A DNA stretch of 41,785 nt. Source: Acidimicrobiales bacterium. Lineage in GTDB: Bacteria > Actinomycetota > Acidimicrobiia > Acidimicrobiales > RAAP-2. The notes beneath the pieces are model-generated. The model was not told the origin of the DNA. It did not search any database and was given only the letters and a program-made list of their open reading frames with translations. The stretch is taken from contig JADGOE010000021.1 in the NCBI GenBank assembly GCA_017883135.1, positions 1-41,785 of the forward strand, written 5' to 3'. Made by a program: the position numbers and the translations under genes. Below are positions 33,720 to 41,785 of this stretch, piece by piece (positions within the stretch are counted from its first letter, which is position 1; every line of letters starts with the position of its first letter).

Positions 33720-33780
33720 CCCCGGCGCAGTGAGCCCTCGAACACGCGAACGCCCAGGCATCGGACATCAAGGAGCTTCC

Positions 33781-34581
33781 ATGGCCATCGACCATCCTTC
33801 CAAGAGATTCGCGGGCAAGGTGGCCGTGGTGACCGGTTCGTCCGCCGATCCCAGCATCGGTCGTGCCTGCGCACTGCGCTTGGCCCGCGAGGGAGCATCG
33901 GTCGTGCTCAACGGCCGGGACCGAACGCGCCTGGCTGCCACCCAGAGGGCGTTCGCCGACGAGGGTCTGGCGGTGGCCGCCGTGGCCGGGTCGATGGAGG
34001 ACGAACCGACGGCCGGGCTACTGGTGGGGACGGCGCGCGACACCTTCGGGGGCGTCGACCTGTTGGTCAACACCATCGGCGGCGCTCGGTACCGAGGCCC
34101 GTTCGAGGACATGAGCCAGTCTCAGCTCCTCGACACCGTGACACTCAACACCTGGCCCACCCTCTCGTTGATCCAAGAGGCATTGCGCAACGGACTGGCC
34201 GACGGAGGTGGAGCGGTGGTCAATATCTCGAGTGGTTCGCCTCGCAAGACCACATCCTCGATGGTTGCCTATGCAGCGGCGAAGGCCGGCCTGAACGCGC
34301 TGACGCGGACCGTCGCCGCAGATCTGGCACCCAGGGGAATCAGGGTCAATGCCGTCAGCCCGGGCCTCACCCGGACCACGGCGACCGCGACGATGTGGGA
34401 ACAGGACGGCGGACGGTCTGCCGGCGCACACCTCCCGACCGGTCGGCTGACTGAGGCAGAGGACGTCGCCGCGGCCGTGGCCTTCCTCCTGTCCGACGAC
34501 GCCCGACAGATCACCGGCATCGTGATCGATGTCGACGGTGGGAACCACCTGGTCGGAGGTGGCTGGTCGCCGATTCCGTGA
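33781..34581 (+). CDS. SDR-family oxidoreductase
   Basis: This 266-aa short-chain dehydrogenase has the variant cofactor loop TGSSADPSIGRA (18-29). NGRDRTRL after the second strand suggests NADP. The active site has Ser150/151, Tyr164 and Lys168 (YAAAK), and the end is IDVDGGNHLVGGG. AAGGAGC lies six bases before the ATG; the frame to 33730 is not coding. It follows the GNAT-AAA+ gene by 61 bp on the same strand. The substrate is unknown; a 3-oxoacyl or hydroxysteroid role is possible. Confidence 0.88.
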   Translation: MAIDHPSKRFAGKVAVVTGSSADPSIGRACALRLAREGASVVLNGRDRTRLAATQRAFADEGLAVAAVAGSMEDEPTAGLLVGTARDTFGGVDLLVNTIGGARYRGPFEDMSQSQLLDTVTLNTWPTLSLIQEALRNGLADGGGAVVNISSGSPRKTTSSMVAYAAAKAGLNALTRTVAADLAPRGIRVNAVSPGLTRTTATATMWEQDGGRSAGAHLPTGRLTEAEDVAAAVAFLLSDDARQITGIVIDVDGGNHLVGGGWSPIP

Positions 34582-34597
34582 GCTCCAACCGAGCTCA
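34579..34597. terminator. Hairpin joining two convergent stop codons
   Basis: TGAGCT (34579-34584) pairs with AGCTCA (34592-34597) over a 7-nt loop. The two arms contain the TGA stop of the SDR gene and the TCA (stop) of the luciferase-like gene, so one element could end transcription from both sides. There is no T tract. Confidence 0.35.
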
Positions 34598-35611
34598 GCG
34601 GGCGTGGTCGGCGTGGTCGGCCCACCATTGCTTCAGCGGGGCCACCACCTCGGCTCCGAGGCGGCCGATCTGATCGCGAACCGAGCCCGATGACATGCCG
34701 GGTAGGTGCACTCTCAGGTTGAGCGAGTCTGCGCCCGAGCGCCTCACGATGTCGACAAGCCGTTCCACCATGCGGTGAGGGTCGCCCGTGCTCACCGTCT
34801 GGTCCTCGCCGAACGCGGTGGTCGCCCCCGTGAAGCCGTCGTAGACCTGCCGCTGCCTTCCGATCAGATCTGACCGGGGATCCCCGAGCCAGACCCTTCG
34901 GATGAGGACCCGTGATGCCGTGCCCCCAGCTTCGCCGTAACCGGCACTCACGGCCGCCAACCGTTCGACCGGCGACATCCCCTCCATCAAGATGCCCGCT
35001 CCACAACGGGCAGCCCTCCGTGCCGCAGCCACCGATACCGCGGCACTCAGCACTCGCACCGGACGGTCCGCGCATGCCCGAAGCGCCGGTTCGCCGGCCA
35101 GTTGACCCAGGTCTCGCCCCCGGAGCATGTCGACGATCCGGGGGAGCTCGGCTTTGAACACCGAGACCGCGGTACTCGCCGGTACGCCCATCACCTCGAA
35201 ATCGAGCGGGAGGGCACCTGCTGCAACTCCCAGCCCCACCCTCCCCGGATGACGGGCGTGCAGCCAGGCGACCTCCTCGGCCACCAGGGCGGTCGGCCGC
35301 AACGGCAGCAGCAGCGGGCACGCGGCAGCCCACCCGGTGGGATTCTCTTCGAGGATGAAGGAAGCCATCTGCAGCGGATTCGGCAAGTAGCCGGCGAACC
35401 CGCCATGGTGCTCGCTCGTCATCACCCCGTCGAACCCGACCCGCAATGCCAGCGAGGCCTGGGCGCACAGTTCGGCGACCACGTCGTGTGCAGCAAGCTC
35501 ATTGTGCGGATACAGCCGGATGGAGACCGAACCCGGGGCCAACGGGTCGCCCGGGTGGGTCGCGGTCACAGGGGTCCCGCCGGAGGGCTCGCCCTCATCG
35601 GGGATCGGCAC
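34595..35611 (-). CDS. Luciferase-like (probably F420-dependent) oxidoreductase
   Basis: This 338-aa TIM-barrel flavin/F420 monooxygenase-family protein has SIRLYPHNELAAHDVV, RVGFDGVMTSEHHGGFAGYL with the typical SEHH motif, and GRVGLGVAAGALPLDFE. LLLPLRPTALVAEEVAWL and the C-terminal TGDPHRMVERLVDIV are also in family style. It is likely LLM-class F420- or FMN-dependent; F420 is inferred from the actinobacterial setting and the Ddn-like gene. The start is GTG at 35611. Its 3' end meets the SDR gene. Confidence 0.85.
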   Translation of the reverse strand: MPIPDEGEPSGGTPVTATHPGDPLAPGSVSIRLYPHNELAAHDVVAELCAQASLALRVGFDGVMTSEHHGGFAGYLPNPLQMASFILEENPTGWAAACPLLLPLRPTALVAEEVAWLHARHPGRVGLGVAAGALPLDFEVMGVPASTAVSVFKAELPRIVDMLRGRDLGQLAGEPALRACADRPVRVLSAAVSVAAARRAARCGAGILMEGMSPVERLAAVSAGYGEAGGTASRVLIRRVWLGDPRSDLIGRQRQVYDGFTGATTAFGEDQTVSTGDPHRMVERLVDIVRRSGADSLNLRVHLPGMSSGSVRDQIGRLGAEVVAPLKQWWADHADHAR

Positions 35612-35729
35612 GGGTCGACCCTACGGCAACCGGTGGCGCAGAGCATGGAAACGTGCTCGGCGGGCTCGCCCGGTACGTCGACACGCGGGCCCCGGGCGGA
35701 GGACGACGTCGAGGGGTGCGACCACGCCG

Positions 35730-35999
35730 TCAGGTCGCCTCGAGGAGCTTCGCCACACTGCTGTTGAGCTCGGACTCATCGCCGACGACCTCGATGATCT
35801 TGCGGCGCGAACGTCCTCCCGAGGCGATGGTGACCGCCCGCCGAGGAACGTGGAGCTCCTCGGCCAACGCCTTGACGACTGCGTCGTTCGCCCGTCCGTC
35901 AACGGCCTTTTCGCGGACTCTGACCACTACCGCCCCATCATGACTGCCGCCTACTGAGGTCCGGACGGAACCAGGGCGCACATGGACCGTCAACTTCAT
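35730..35999 (-). CDS. DUF167/YggU-family protein
   Basis: The 89-aa protein matches the DUF167 pattern: LTVHVRPGSVRTSVGGSHDG, VVVRVREKAVDGRANDAVVK, LAEELHVPRRAVTIASGGRS and RRKIIEV. The fold is known and the function is not. It starts at ATG 35999, with weak upstream purines, and lies 118 bp ahead of the luciferase-like gene on the same strand. It diverges from RNase Z. Confidence 0.9.
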   Translation of the reverse strand: MKLTVHVRPGSVRTSVGGSHDGAVVVRVREKAVDGRANDAVVKALAEELHVPRRAVTIASGGRSRRKIIEVVGDESELNSSVAKLLEAT

Positions 36000-36174
36000 C
36001 TCGCCATCACTCGCCCGCTCCTCGGCACCTGTCCATATCCGGTGGCAGTTTCACACGATCGCCACTCGGTTCGCTGCCCGCGGGCGAACCTCCGCTCGAA
36101 GAGGACCTTGCCCGATCGAGGCCGTGCCTCACTCGAGGAGTCAGGCCACCTCCGACACGCGCTAGGACTGGTGC

Positions 36175-37107
36175 ATGTCGACCCGCGAGCTCGTCGTACT
36201 GGGTACAGCCAGCCAGGCGCCCACCCGGCACCGCAATCACAACGGCTATGCGCTGCGCTGGGACGGCGAGGTCATTCTCTTCGACCCCGGAGAAGGCACA
36301 CAGCGTCAGCTGCTGCTGGCCGGTGTCTCGCCCTGGTCGATTCGGAAGATCTGCATCACGCACTTCCATGGTGACCACTGCCTGGGGCTCCCCGGGGTAC
36401 TGCAGCGCCTGTCCCTCGACCGGGTCCCACATCCAATTGACATCGCGTTCCCGGAAAGTGGCCGGCCCTACTTCGATCGACTCCGGCATGCATCGGTGTT
36501 CCACGACCGTGTCGAAGTGCGCCCCCTTCCGGTCCGGTCGGACGGTCTCGTGCTCGCCGGGCCTGCGTTCACGCTTCTGGCCCAGCGCCTCGACCACGAA
36601 CCCGAGACGTTCGGATGGCGCATCGAGGAGCCTGCACGGCGTCACATGCTTGCCGCACGGCTCGATCAGGCCGGTGTCCATGGACCTGCCGTCGGGCAAC
36701 TGCTGCGGTCGGGGTCCATCGGGGTGGACGAACACCGGGTCGAGCTCGAACAAGTCAGCGAGGAGCGCCCCGGACAGCGGATGGCATTTGTCATGGATAC
36801 CGGGCTGTGCGATGCAGCGGTGGAGCTGGCAGCGGAGGCCGATCTCCTCGTATGCGAGGCCACGTTTGCCGTGGCCGACCATGAGCTGGCACGGCGCTAT
36901 CACCACCTCACGGCGGGAGACGCAGCGCGCATTGCCAGAGATGCGGGCGCACGGCGGCTGGTCATCACCCACTTCTCCCAGCGCTACCCGGATGTTCGGG
37001 TGCTGTTCGACGAGGCATCATCCATCTTCGCCGATGTCGTTGTCGCTGAGGACCTCATGCGCATCGCCGTTCCGCCCCGACCGCATTCGGGGCGCGGTCA
37101 GCTGTAG
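36175..37107 (+). CDS. rnz: Ribonuclease Z (tRNA 3' endonuclease)
   Basis: The 310-aa metallo-beta-lactamase enzyme removes tRNA 3' trailers. The zinc motif HFHGDH is at 63-68, after LFDPGEGTQRQLL, a mark of RNase Z. PGQRMAFVMDTGLC and VITHFSQRY give the remaining Asp and His ligands, and the exosite-bearing middle region is present. The start has AGGA eight bases upstream. The length fits the short bacterial form. Its stop overlaps the convergent S-component gene by 10 bp. Confidence 0.92.
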   Translation: MSTRELVVLGTASQAPTRHRNHNGYALRWDGEVILFDPGEGTQRQLLLAGVSPWSIRKICITHFHGDHCLGLPGVLQRLSLDRVPHPIDIAFPESGRPYFDRLRHASVFHDRVEVRPLPVRSDGLVLAGPAFTLLAQRLDHEPETFGWRIEEPARRHMLAARLDQAGVHGPAVGQLLRSGSIGVDEHRVELEQVSEERPGQRMAFVMDTGLCDAAVELAAEADLLVCEATFAVADHELARRYHHLTAGDAARIARDAGARRLVITHFSQRYPDVRVLFDEASSIFADVVVAEDLMRIAVPPRPHSGRGQL

Positions 37108-37910
37108 ACGACCGGCACGTCGAACGCAGCGCGTCGGGAGGCACGGCGCAGCGCTGCAAGCACGGGATGTCCGAGCAGCAGCACCAGCATGGCGTTGGTC
37201 GCCGCCCGGGGGATGTCGAACCCCAACGAGGTGGTGAGGTCGAAGAGGAAGAAGCTGTGGAGGTTGTGGGCCAGGCCGGCCCCGGGTGCAAAGGAGAAAC
37301 TCGTCGAAGAACCGGCACCGAACGGCCAGAACCATAGATTGAGGAGCGTCCCGTAGGCCAGCGCGGAGAGTGCGGCATAACCGGCCAGCATCACCAGCTC
37401 GACCCTTCCCCGCGCCGCCGGCAGGCAACCCGCCCCGAACCCCATCCACGCGGCACCGAACATCTGGAACGGCAGCCACGGGCCGATACCACCGGTGATC
37501 AGGGCCGACGCAGCGATCGTGACCGCCCCCAACACGAATCCGAAACCGCGCCCAAGCACCCGGCCCGCCGGGATCAAGAGGAAGAAGACGGGTTCGAATC
37601 CCGCCACCCCCGGACTCGGAATACGGAGTGCCGCCCCACAGGCGGCCAGAATCCCCAGCAGGGCGATCGCCTTCGCGTCGAGGGATCCTTCGGCCAGCTC
37701 ACCGAGGACCACAGCCAGCAGCAACGGAAGGACGGCAACAAAGAGCCACGGTGCATCCGCCGAATGGGCCAGGCTGACCGTCGAGCGTCCGTGGATGAGG
37801 AGCGGCCAGCAAAATCCGGCCACACCGACCAGCGACGTCAGGGCCAGGAGCACCGACGTCCGAGGACGAAAGTGGATGGCGCCGGCGTACCTCGCTTCCA
37901 CGGTGCTCAC
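37098..37910 (-). CDS. ECF transporter substrate-binding (S) component
   Basis: The 270-aa membrane protein has about six or more helices: SVLLALTSLVGVAGFCWPLL, FVAVLPLLLAVVLGELAEG, AIALLGILAACGAALRI, GFGFVLGAVTIAASALITGG and GFGAGCLPA among them. The LGAVTIAASALITGGIGPWLPFQM style matches actinobacterial ECF S components. Segment 195-225 (FAPGAGLAHNLHSFF) is polar. The GTG at 37910 overlaps the ATPase stop (GTGA), excluding the frame to 38378. Vitamin specificity cannot be read with certainty; a corrinoid is favoured by the DUF4430-like gene in the operon. Confidence 0.8.
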   Translation of the reverse strand: MSTVEARYAGAIHFRPRTSVLLALTSLVGVAGFCWPLLIHGRSTVSLAHSADAPWLFVAVLPLLLAVVLGELAEGSLDAKAIALLGILAACGAALRIPSPGVAGFEPVFFLLIPAGRVLGRGFGFVLGAVTIAASALITGGIGPWLPFQMFGAAWMGFGAGCLPAARGRVELVMLAGYAALSALAYGTLLNLWFWPFGAGSSTSFSFAPGAGLAHNLHSFFLFDLTTSLGFDIPRAATNAMLVLLLGHPVLAALRRASRRAAFDVPVVYS

Positions 37911-39529
37911 CGTCTCGCTCCGGTCAGTGCATGCCGAACCTCGTCCACCGTCAACCACGGATCGGGCGCAAGGATCTTTGCGACCTGAGGGGCGAACACC
38001 GGCGAGTGGCAGACGACATCCCTGGCTGCTCCGTCGGAGACGACCTCCCCATCGGCCAGCACGACCGCCCTGGTGGCCACCTGGGCCACCAGCTCGACGT
38101 CGTGGGTGGCCAGCACCACGCAGTCGCCGCGTGCCGCCAGCTTCCGTAGCAGCGTCACCAGTCGGTGTTTGCTGGGGTAGTCGAGGCCCCTGGTGGGCTC
38201 GTCGAGGAGGACCAGGGGCGGCGCCGGCGCCAGCACGACGGCCAACGCCAGTGCCAGCCGCTGGCCCTCCGACAGGTCGCGGGGATGGTGCTCCATGGAC
38301 ATTCCGGGCAGCACGGCGGCGAGCATCGCCGCAGTCGTTCCCGGGGGCAGTCCGGTTTCGCTGTCGGCGGTCGCACATTCCGCCGCGACCGTCTCGCCGT
38401 AAAGCAGGACGCCGGCATCCTGGGGCACGAGGCCCACCAGTTTGATCAGCTTGCGCGGCGGAAGACCGGACGGTGCCTGACCGAGGACGTCAACCCGGCC
38501 CTTGGTCGGCGGGCGAACACCGGCGAGCTGGGCCAACAACGTCGACTTCCCCGAGCCGTTGCGCCCCATGACGGCAACCACCTCACCACGGCGTGCCTGG
38601 AGATCCACACCACCGAGGGCCATCACCTCCCCAAAGGCGACGGACAGCTGTTCGACCACGACCACCGGGGGCGGAACCAGGTCGGGATCGGGCGCCGGGC
38701 TGGGCGTGTGGACCTCGGACAGCCGGCGGCGGAGTGGCTCGGCCATCCGCCGTGCATCACGGACCGAGAGCGGCACCGGGCTCCACTCCGCCAGACGGGC
38801 CAGCTCCACGATGGGAGGAGCCACCGGTGACGTCGCCATGATTTCGGCGGTGGTCCCGACGATCAGGGGCTCCCCACGTCCGGGTACGAGCACCATCCGA
38901 TCGGCGAACGGGATGACCCGCTCGAGCCGATGCTCAGCCAGCACCACGGTCATCCCCAGGTCGTGCACCAGCCGGGTCAAGGAGGCCAGCACCTCCTCGG
39001 CGGCGGCGGGATCGAGCGCCGACGTCGGCTCATCGAGGACAAGCACCCGGGGCGAGGCGGTGAGCACGGCTCCGATCGCCACCCGCTGCTGTTGGCCGCC
39101 GGACAACGTCATCAGCGGCCGAGCACGGAGCTCGTGCAGCCCGAGGAGGTCGAGCGTGTCCTCCACCCTCCGCCGCATCACCGTGGGCGCGATGCCCAGG
39201 TTCTCCATGGTGTAGGCAAGCTCGTCCTCGACGACATCGGTCACGAAGCTTGCGGAGGGGTTCTGGCCCACGACACCGACCACGTCAGCCAGCTCGCGGG
39301 GCGGGTACTCGCGGGTCGAACGGCCGTCGACACTCACTTCGCCGGAGAGGTGGCCGCCGGTGAAGTGCGGGACCAATCCGTTGATCGCCCGGAGGAGGGT
39401 GGTCTTGCCCGAGCCGGTCGGCCCGACCACCACGCAGAGTTCCCCCTCCTCGATGGTCAGGTCGATCTCCCGCAGCGTCGGCTCAGCCGCCTCCGCATAG
39501 GTGAACGTCACCTCGGTGAAGCGGATCAT
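37907..39529 (-). CDS. ECF transporter fused double ATPase (A-A')
   Basis: The 540-aa chain has two ABC ATPase domains. Domain 1 has Walker A GPTGSGKT (36-43), LSGGQ (142-146) and Walker B LVLDEP (163-168). Domain 2 has GRNGSGKS (322-329), LSEGQ (419-423) and LLDEP (441-445). A linker of about 50 residues lies between them. This is the EcfA1-EcfA2 pair in one polypeptide, as in several actinobacterial ECF modules. ATG 39529 overlaps the EcfT stop, so the frame to 39808 is rejected. It powers the S-T complex. Confidence 0.92.
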   Translation of the reverse strand: MIRFTEVTFTYAEAAEPTLREIDLTIEEGELCVVVGPTGSGKTTLLRAINGLVPHFTGGHLSGEVSVDGRSTREYPPRELADVVGVVGQNPSASFVTDVVEDELAYTMENLGIAPTVMRRRVEDTLDLLGLHELRARPLMTLSGGQQQRVAIGAVLTASPRVLVLDEPTSALDPAAAEEVLASLTRLVHDLGMTVVLAEHRLERVIPFADRMVLVPGRGEPLIVGTTAEIMATSPVAPPIVELARLAEWSPVPLSVRDARRMAEPLRRRLSEVHTPSPAPDPDLVPPPVVVVEQLSVAFGEVMALGGVDLQARRGEVVAVMGRNGSGKSTLLAQLAGVRPPTKGRVDVLGQAPSGLPPRKLIKLVGLVPQDAGVLLYGETVAAECATADSETGLPPGTTAAMLAAVLPGMSMEHHPRDLSEGQRLALALAVVLAPAPPLVLLDEPTRGLDYPSKHRLVTLLRKLAARGDCVVLATHDVELVAQVATRAVVLADGEVVSDGAARDVVCHSPVFAPQVAKILAPDPWLTVDEVRHALTGARR

Positions 39530-40713
39530 GCGACGGTACCCTCTGCTGTTTCCAGCGACGGCCGGCGGCCCACCGTCGGCGGTGCGGGCGCGGCGGCTGC
39601 CGTGCCCGTCATCCGCGTTGCGGACGAGATCCGATCCACAGGGGCCACCACTGCCGGAAGCAGCCCGATCAGGATTCCGGCCGCAGGCAGCAGGGGCAGC
39701 AGGGGGAATTGGAGCGGATAGATCTGCATCTGCAGGCCCGGGACGCCGATCATGGGCGCAACGATCAGGCTCGAGAGGACCACCACCCCCGACCCCGCCA
39801 CCAGCCATTCAGGGAGTCGCCACACATCGGGCCGGTAGCGGGTGCGGTTCGTCCGCCTCCCGCCGGCCGCCATCCCGAGCCCGACGAGGACTGCGCCGAC
39901 GGCCACGAAGGGAATCCCGCCGGCCGGAAGCGCCCCCGTGTCCAGGGCACCGTAGACGCCCGCGATGACGAGCAGCAGACCGACCGAGGTAGCACCGGTC
40001 CCGAGTCGCCGAGTCCGCCGCACCACGGCGACCCGGCGACCGTAGCCACGAGCGTCCATGGACGACGCCAACTGGAGGGAGCGGTCGAGGGCACTCTCCA
40101 GCACCGGGATGGCCATACCCCGCAGGCCGGCCACGCCCCGGGTGGGGCGGCCGCGCAGCCGCCGGGCATCACGCACACCGGCGATGGCCATCACCACCTC
40201 GGGAGCGAACGCCAACGACACGGTGACCGCCACTCCGGCCTCGTAGAGCACCGCGGGTAGGCAGCGGAGCAATCGGTAAGGGCTGGCCAGCGAGTTCGCC
40301 GCACCGAAGCAGATCAACACCACCGCGAGGCGCATTCCTTGGATTGCGGCCTGAAGCACGGCCTCGACCGTGACTGGTCCGCCGATGCTCACGCCTTGCG
40401 CCCACGTTGGCAGCGGGACCTGGGGAAGGGTGAACAGCAAAAGCCCCGGCAACCGATTGCCGAAGATGATCTCGATCACCACCCGCACGACGATCACCGC
40501 GATGCCGAGGCGGAAGAAGACCACCAGCGATCGTGACCACGGGGCCGAGGTCCGCTTGGCCGACACCACGAATGCAGCCACTGAGGCGATCAGTGCCAGC
40601 AGCAAGGGATTGGTCGTGCTGATGGCGGCACCGGCCATGCAGCCGGCCCACAACCACCACGCGGCCGGATGCAGCCCTCGACGGCTCGACGCAGCGGGCT
40701 GCCGACGGCTCAT
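39526..40713 (-). CDS. ecfT: ECF transporter transmembrane (T) component
   Basis: The 395-aa membrane protein has the EcfT coupling helices: RDARRLRG (181-188) and SMDARGYG (218-225), the second with the Ala-Arg-Gly motif that contacts the ATPase. Helices include LLLALIASVAAFVVSA, SLVVFFRLGIAVIVVRVVIE and VGLLLVIAGVYGALD. The C-terminus is longer than usual, with added helices to residue about 360. ATG 40713 overlaps the stop of the upstream surface protein; ATG 40737 would overlap more. Confidence 0.9.
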   Translation of the reverse strand: MSRRQPAASSRRGLHPAAWWLWAGCMAGAAISTTNPLLLALIASVAAFVVSAKRTSAPWSRSLVVFFRLGIAVIVVRVVIEIIFGNRLPGLLLFTLPQVPLPTWAQGVSIGGPVTVEAVLQAAIQGMRLAVVLICFGAANSLASPYRLLRCLPAVLYEAGVAVTVSLAFAPEVVMAIAGVRDARRLRGRPTRGVAGLRGMAIPVLESALDRSLQLASSMDARGYGRRVAVVRRTRRLGTGATSVGLLLVIAGVYGALDTGALPAGGIPFVAVGAVLVGLGMAAGGRRTNRTRYRPDVWRLPEWLVAGSGVVVLSSLIVAPMIGVPGLQMQIYPLQFPLLPLLPAAGILIGLLPAVVAPVDRISSATRMTGTAAAAPAPPTVGRRPSLETAEGTVA

Positions 40714-41663
40714 GGCGTCCGCAGACGCTTGCGCCACCGGAGCATTGCTCCGCCCACCAGAGCTGCAATGATCAGACCACCGGCGAGCAGGGGGAGGGCA
40801 CTACCTCCCTGTGGGCGGTGAGCCGCGGCGGTGAGCGCCACCGGAGCCTCGGTCCTTCCCTTCGAATGTGGCGACGATGTCGTAGTTGCACCTGCACCCG
40901 CCCCTGGCACCGGCACCGGCACCGTGATGCTGTTCGTCGGAGTCGTGCCGGCGGCCGATGGCTGGTCCCCTGGCGAAGTGGTCGAGGTGACCCCCGCTCC
41001 CGATGACGGCGGCTGTGCCGCTTGGGCGGTCGGCACAGCGGAGGTCGTTGGCGCCTGGCTCGACGGAGCGATGGTGGTCATAACCGTCGTCGAGGTCAGC
41101 GCGTTCGGGCAGATCGCGGCGTAGTCGGGGGCCGCTGTCGGCGGGGGATCGCTGGGATTCGCCTTCCCCGGGTTCTGGAATCGCCAGCCATAGACATTCC
41201 CACCCTGCACCGTGGCGAAGGCACCGGCAGTGGCATACGACCATGTTCCCGGGCTGCCGTGGATCGGCAGCCAAAACGACCAGTAGGCATAGCCACCACT
41301 TACGATCTGGCCGCACTGACTGCTCGGGTCCGTGACATTTGGGACATCGTTGATCGAGCACAGCAGCCCACTCGCGTTGTAGACGGGAGCTGCCAGGTGC
41401 TCCTGCTGGGTGAGAGCAGCGAGGGCTGCGTAGCCGTTGTCGCTTCCCGGAACGTTCACACATCGGACCACCTCACCGCCCGACCCTCCGAAGTCGATCA
41501 CGAACGCGACGCTCACCTGAGCGGCCGCGCCTGCAACATCTCTGAACGGCATCAGTGCATCAGGGCCGGCCAGGGCGAGCGCCGCCGAAGCCGCTCCGAC
41601 GAACAGAGCGGCAGATCCGAGCCTCCGCAACGCCGGGCGGCGCAGCCGCGCCACACCGGTCAC
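40710..41663 (-). CDS. Membrane-anchored secreted protein with DUF4430-like domain
   Basis: This 317-aa protein has a signal peptide ([17 protein letters not shown] within 1-33), an exposed domain at about 48-175, and a Thr/Ser/Pro-rich stalk (about 190-285). A C-terminal helix ([19 protein letters not shown]) is followed by the basic tail RWRKRLRTP. The domain ([56 protein letters not shown]) resembles DUF4430, the transcobalamin-like beta domain. That family is linked to cobalamin capture in several bacteria. Cys68, 102 and 117 could form a disulfide. The GTG overlaps the upstream gene (GTGA). A capture role for the ECF importer is inference. Confidence 0.75.
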   Translation of the reverse strand: MTGVARLRRPALRRLGSAALFVGAASAALALAGPDALMPFRDVAGAAAQVSVAFVIDFGGSGGEVVRCVNVPGSDNGYAALAALTQQEHLAAPVYNASGLLCSINDVPNVTDPSSQCGQIVSGGYAYWSFWLPIHGSPGTWSYATAGAFATVQGGNVYGWRFQNPGKANPSDPPPTAAPDYAAICPNALTSTTVMTTIAPSSQAPTTSAVPTAQAAQPPSSGAGVTSTTSPGDQPSAAGTTPTNSITVPVPVPGAGAGATTTSSPHSKGRTEAPVALTAAAHRPQGGSALPLLAGGLIIAALVGGAMLRWRKRLRTP

Positions 41664-41785
41664 CCGGCCGCCGGACCCGGGGTGGAAGCCACGCCCACGA
41701 TGGGCGCGTTGAGGGGCGAGCCCCCGTGGGAGCCGACGAAGGTGGCGTCCCCGTAGGCGAAGACCCCTCCGTCTGCCGCCGCCAG
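41660..41785 (-). CDS. C-terminal end of a repeat-rich surface protein (partial)
   Basis: The last 41 codons of a gene that begins beyond the right edge read [16 protein letters not shown], then [14 protein letters not shown], ending PGPAAG. The pattern is the DGGVFxFGDAxFxGSxGG-type repeat found in large actinobacterial surface proteins. The TGA overlaps the GTG of the next gene, so it heads or joins the ECF operon. Confidence 0.7.
   Translation of the reverse strand: MAAADGGVFAYGDATFVGSHGGSPLNAPIVGVASTPGPAAG

Noticed and set aside
37587-37612. A T-loop-like GGGTTCGAATCCCGCCAC, resembling a tRNA 3' end or att site
   Set aside because: It codes Gly-Phe-Glu-Pro in the S component, and there are no acceptor or anticodon arms.

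Overview
The window comes from a G+C-rich actinobacterium. Acidimicrobiia is the best guess, as an inference. Supporting signs are F420-type enzymes (a Ddn-like and a luciferase-like oxidoreductase), an Rv2466c-like thioredoxin-fold protein, FadE34-like fused acyl-CoA dehydrogenases, frequent GTG starts, many 4-bp ATGA/GTGA gene overlaps, and a [11 protein letters not shown]-type repeat protein at the right edge. No phage, insertion sequence, CRISPR array or rRNA is visible.

Layout: 45-129 tRNA-Leu(UAG). 266-2878: a Ddn-like protein, a methyltransferase and an SDR dehydrogenase. 2906-7828: a branched-chain/hydrophobic substrate ABC importer (substrate-binding lipoprotein, fused LivH-LivM permease, LivG, LivF), all with overlapping ends. 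7983-13623: a fatty-acyl/steroid-type beta-oxidation block with MaoC, a double acyl-CoA dehydrogenase, DoxX, two crotonase-fold enzymes and a FAS1-like dehydratase. A KstR-like palindrome precedes the DoxX/dehydrogenase/MaoC operon. 13630-17489: a cell-wall operon with MurL (MurNAc-L-Ala-L-Glu epimerase) and MurD2, followed by a ResA/TlpA-like redox protein that is split by an apparent -1 frameshift. 17527-18601: a SixA-like phosphatase and a SnoaL-like protein.

18745-24885: a five-gene MacAB-like export operon (adaptor, ATPase, permease, DUF5666-like lipoprotein, second adaptor). Its upstream region carries three 11-bp direct repeats like an OmpR/PhoB box. 25295-28969: aldo/keto reductase, DsbA-fold protein, histone-deacetylase-like hydrolase and universal stress protein. 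29006-31731: a BCCP-carboxyltransferase fusion lacking a biotin carboxylase, coupled to an aldo/keto reductase. 31790-35999: SnoaL-like protein, a GNAT-AAA+ fusion, an SDR, a luciferase-like oxidoreductase and a DUF167 protein. 36175-37107: RNase Z. 37098-41785: an ECF importer (S, fused A-A', T) read from the right edge together with a membrane-anchored DUF4430-like secreted protein and the end of a repeat protein, every junction overlapping by 4 bp.

The most interesting items are the MurL/MurD2 route to D-glutamate, the GNAT-AAA+ fusion, the frameshifted redox gene with a G-GGG-GGC slippery heptamer, the KstR-like operator, the BCCP-carboxyltransferase fusion, and the ECF operon with a transcobalamin-like surface protein. 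Functions are read from motifs and remembered family patterns; no database search was run.
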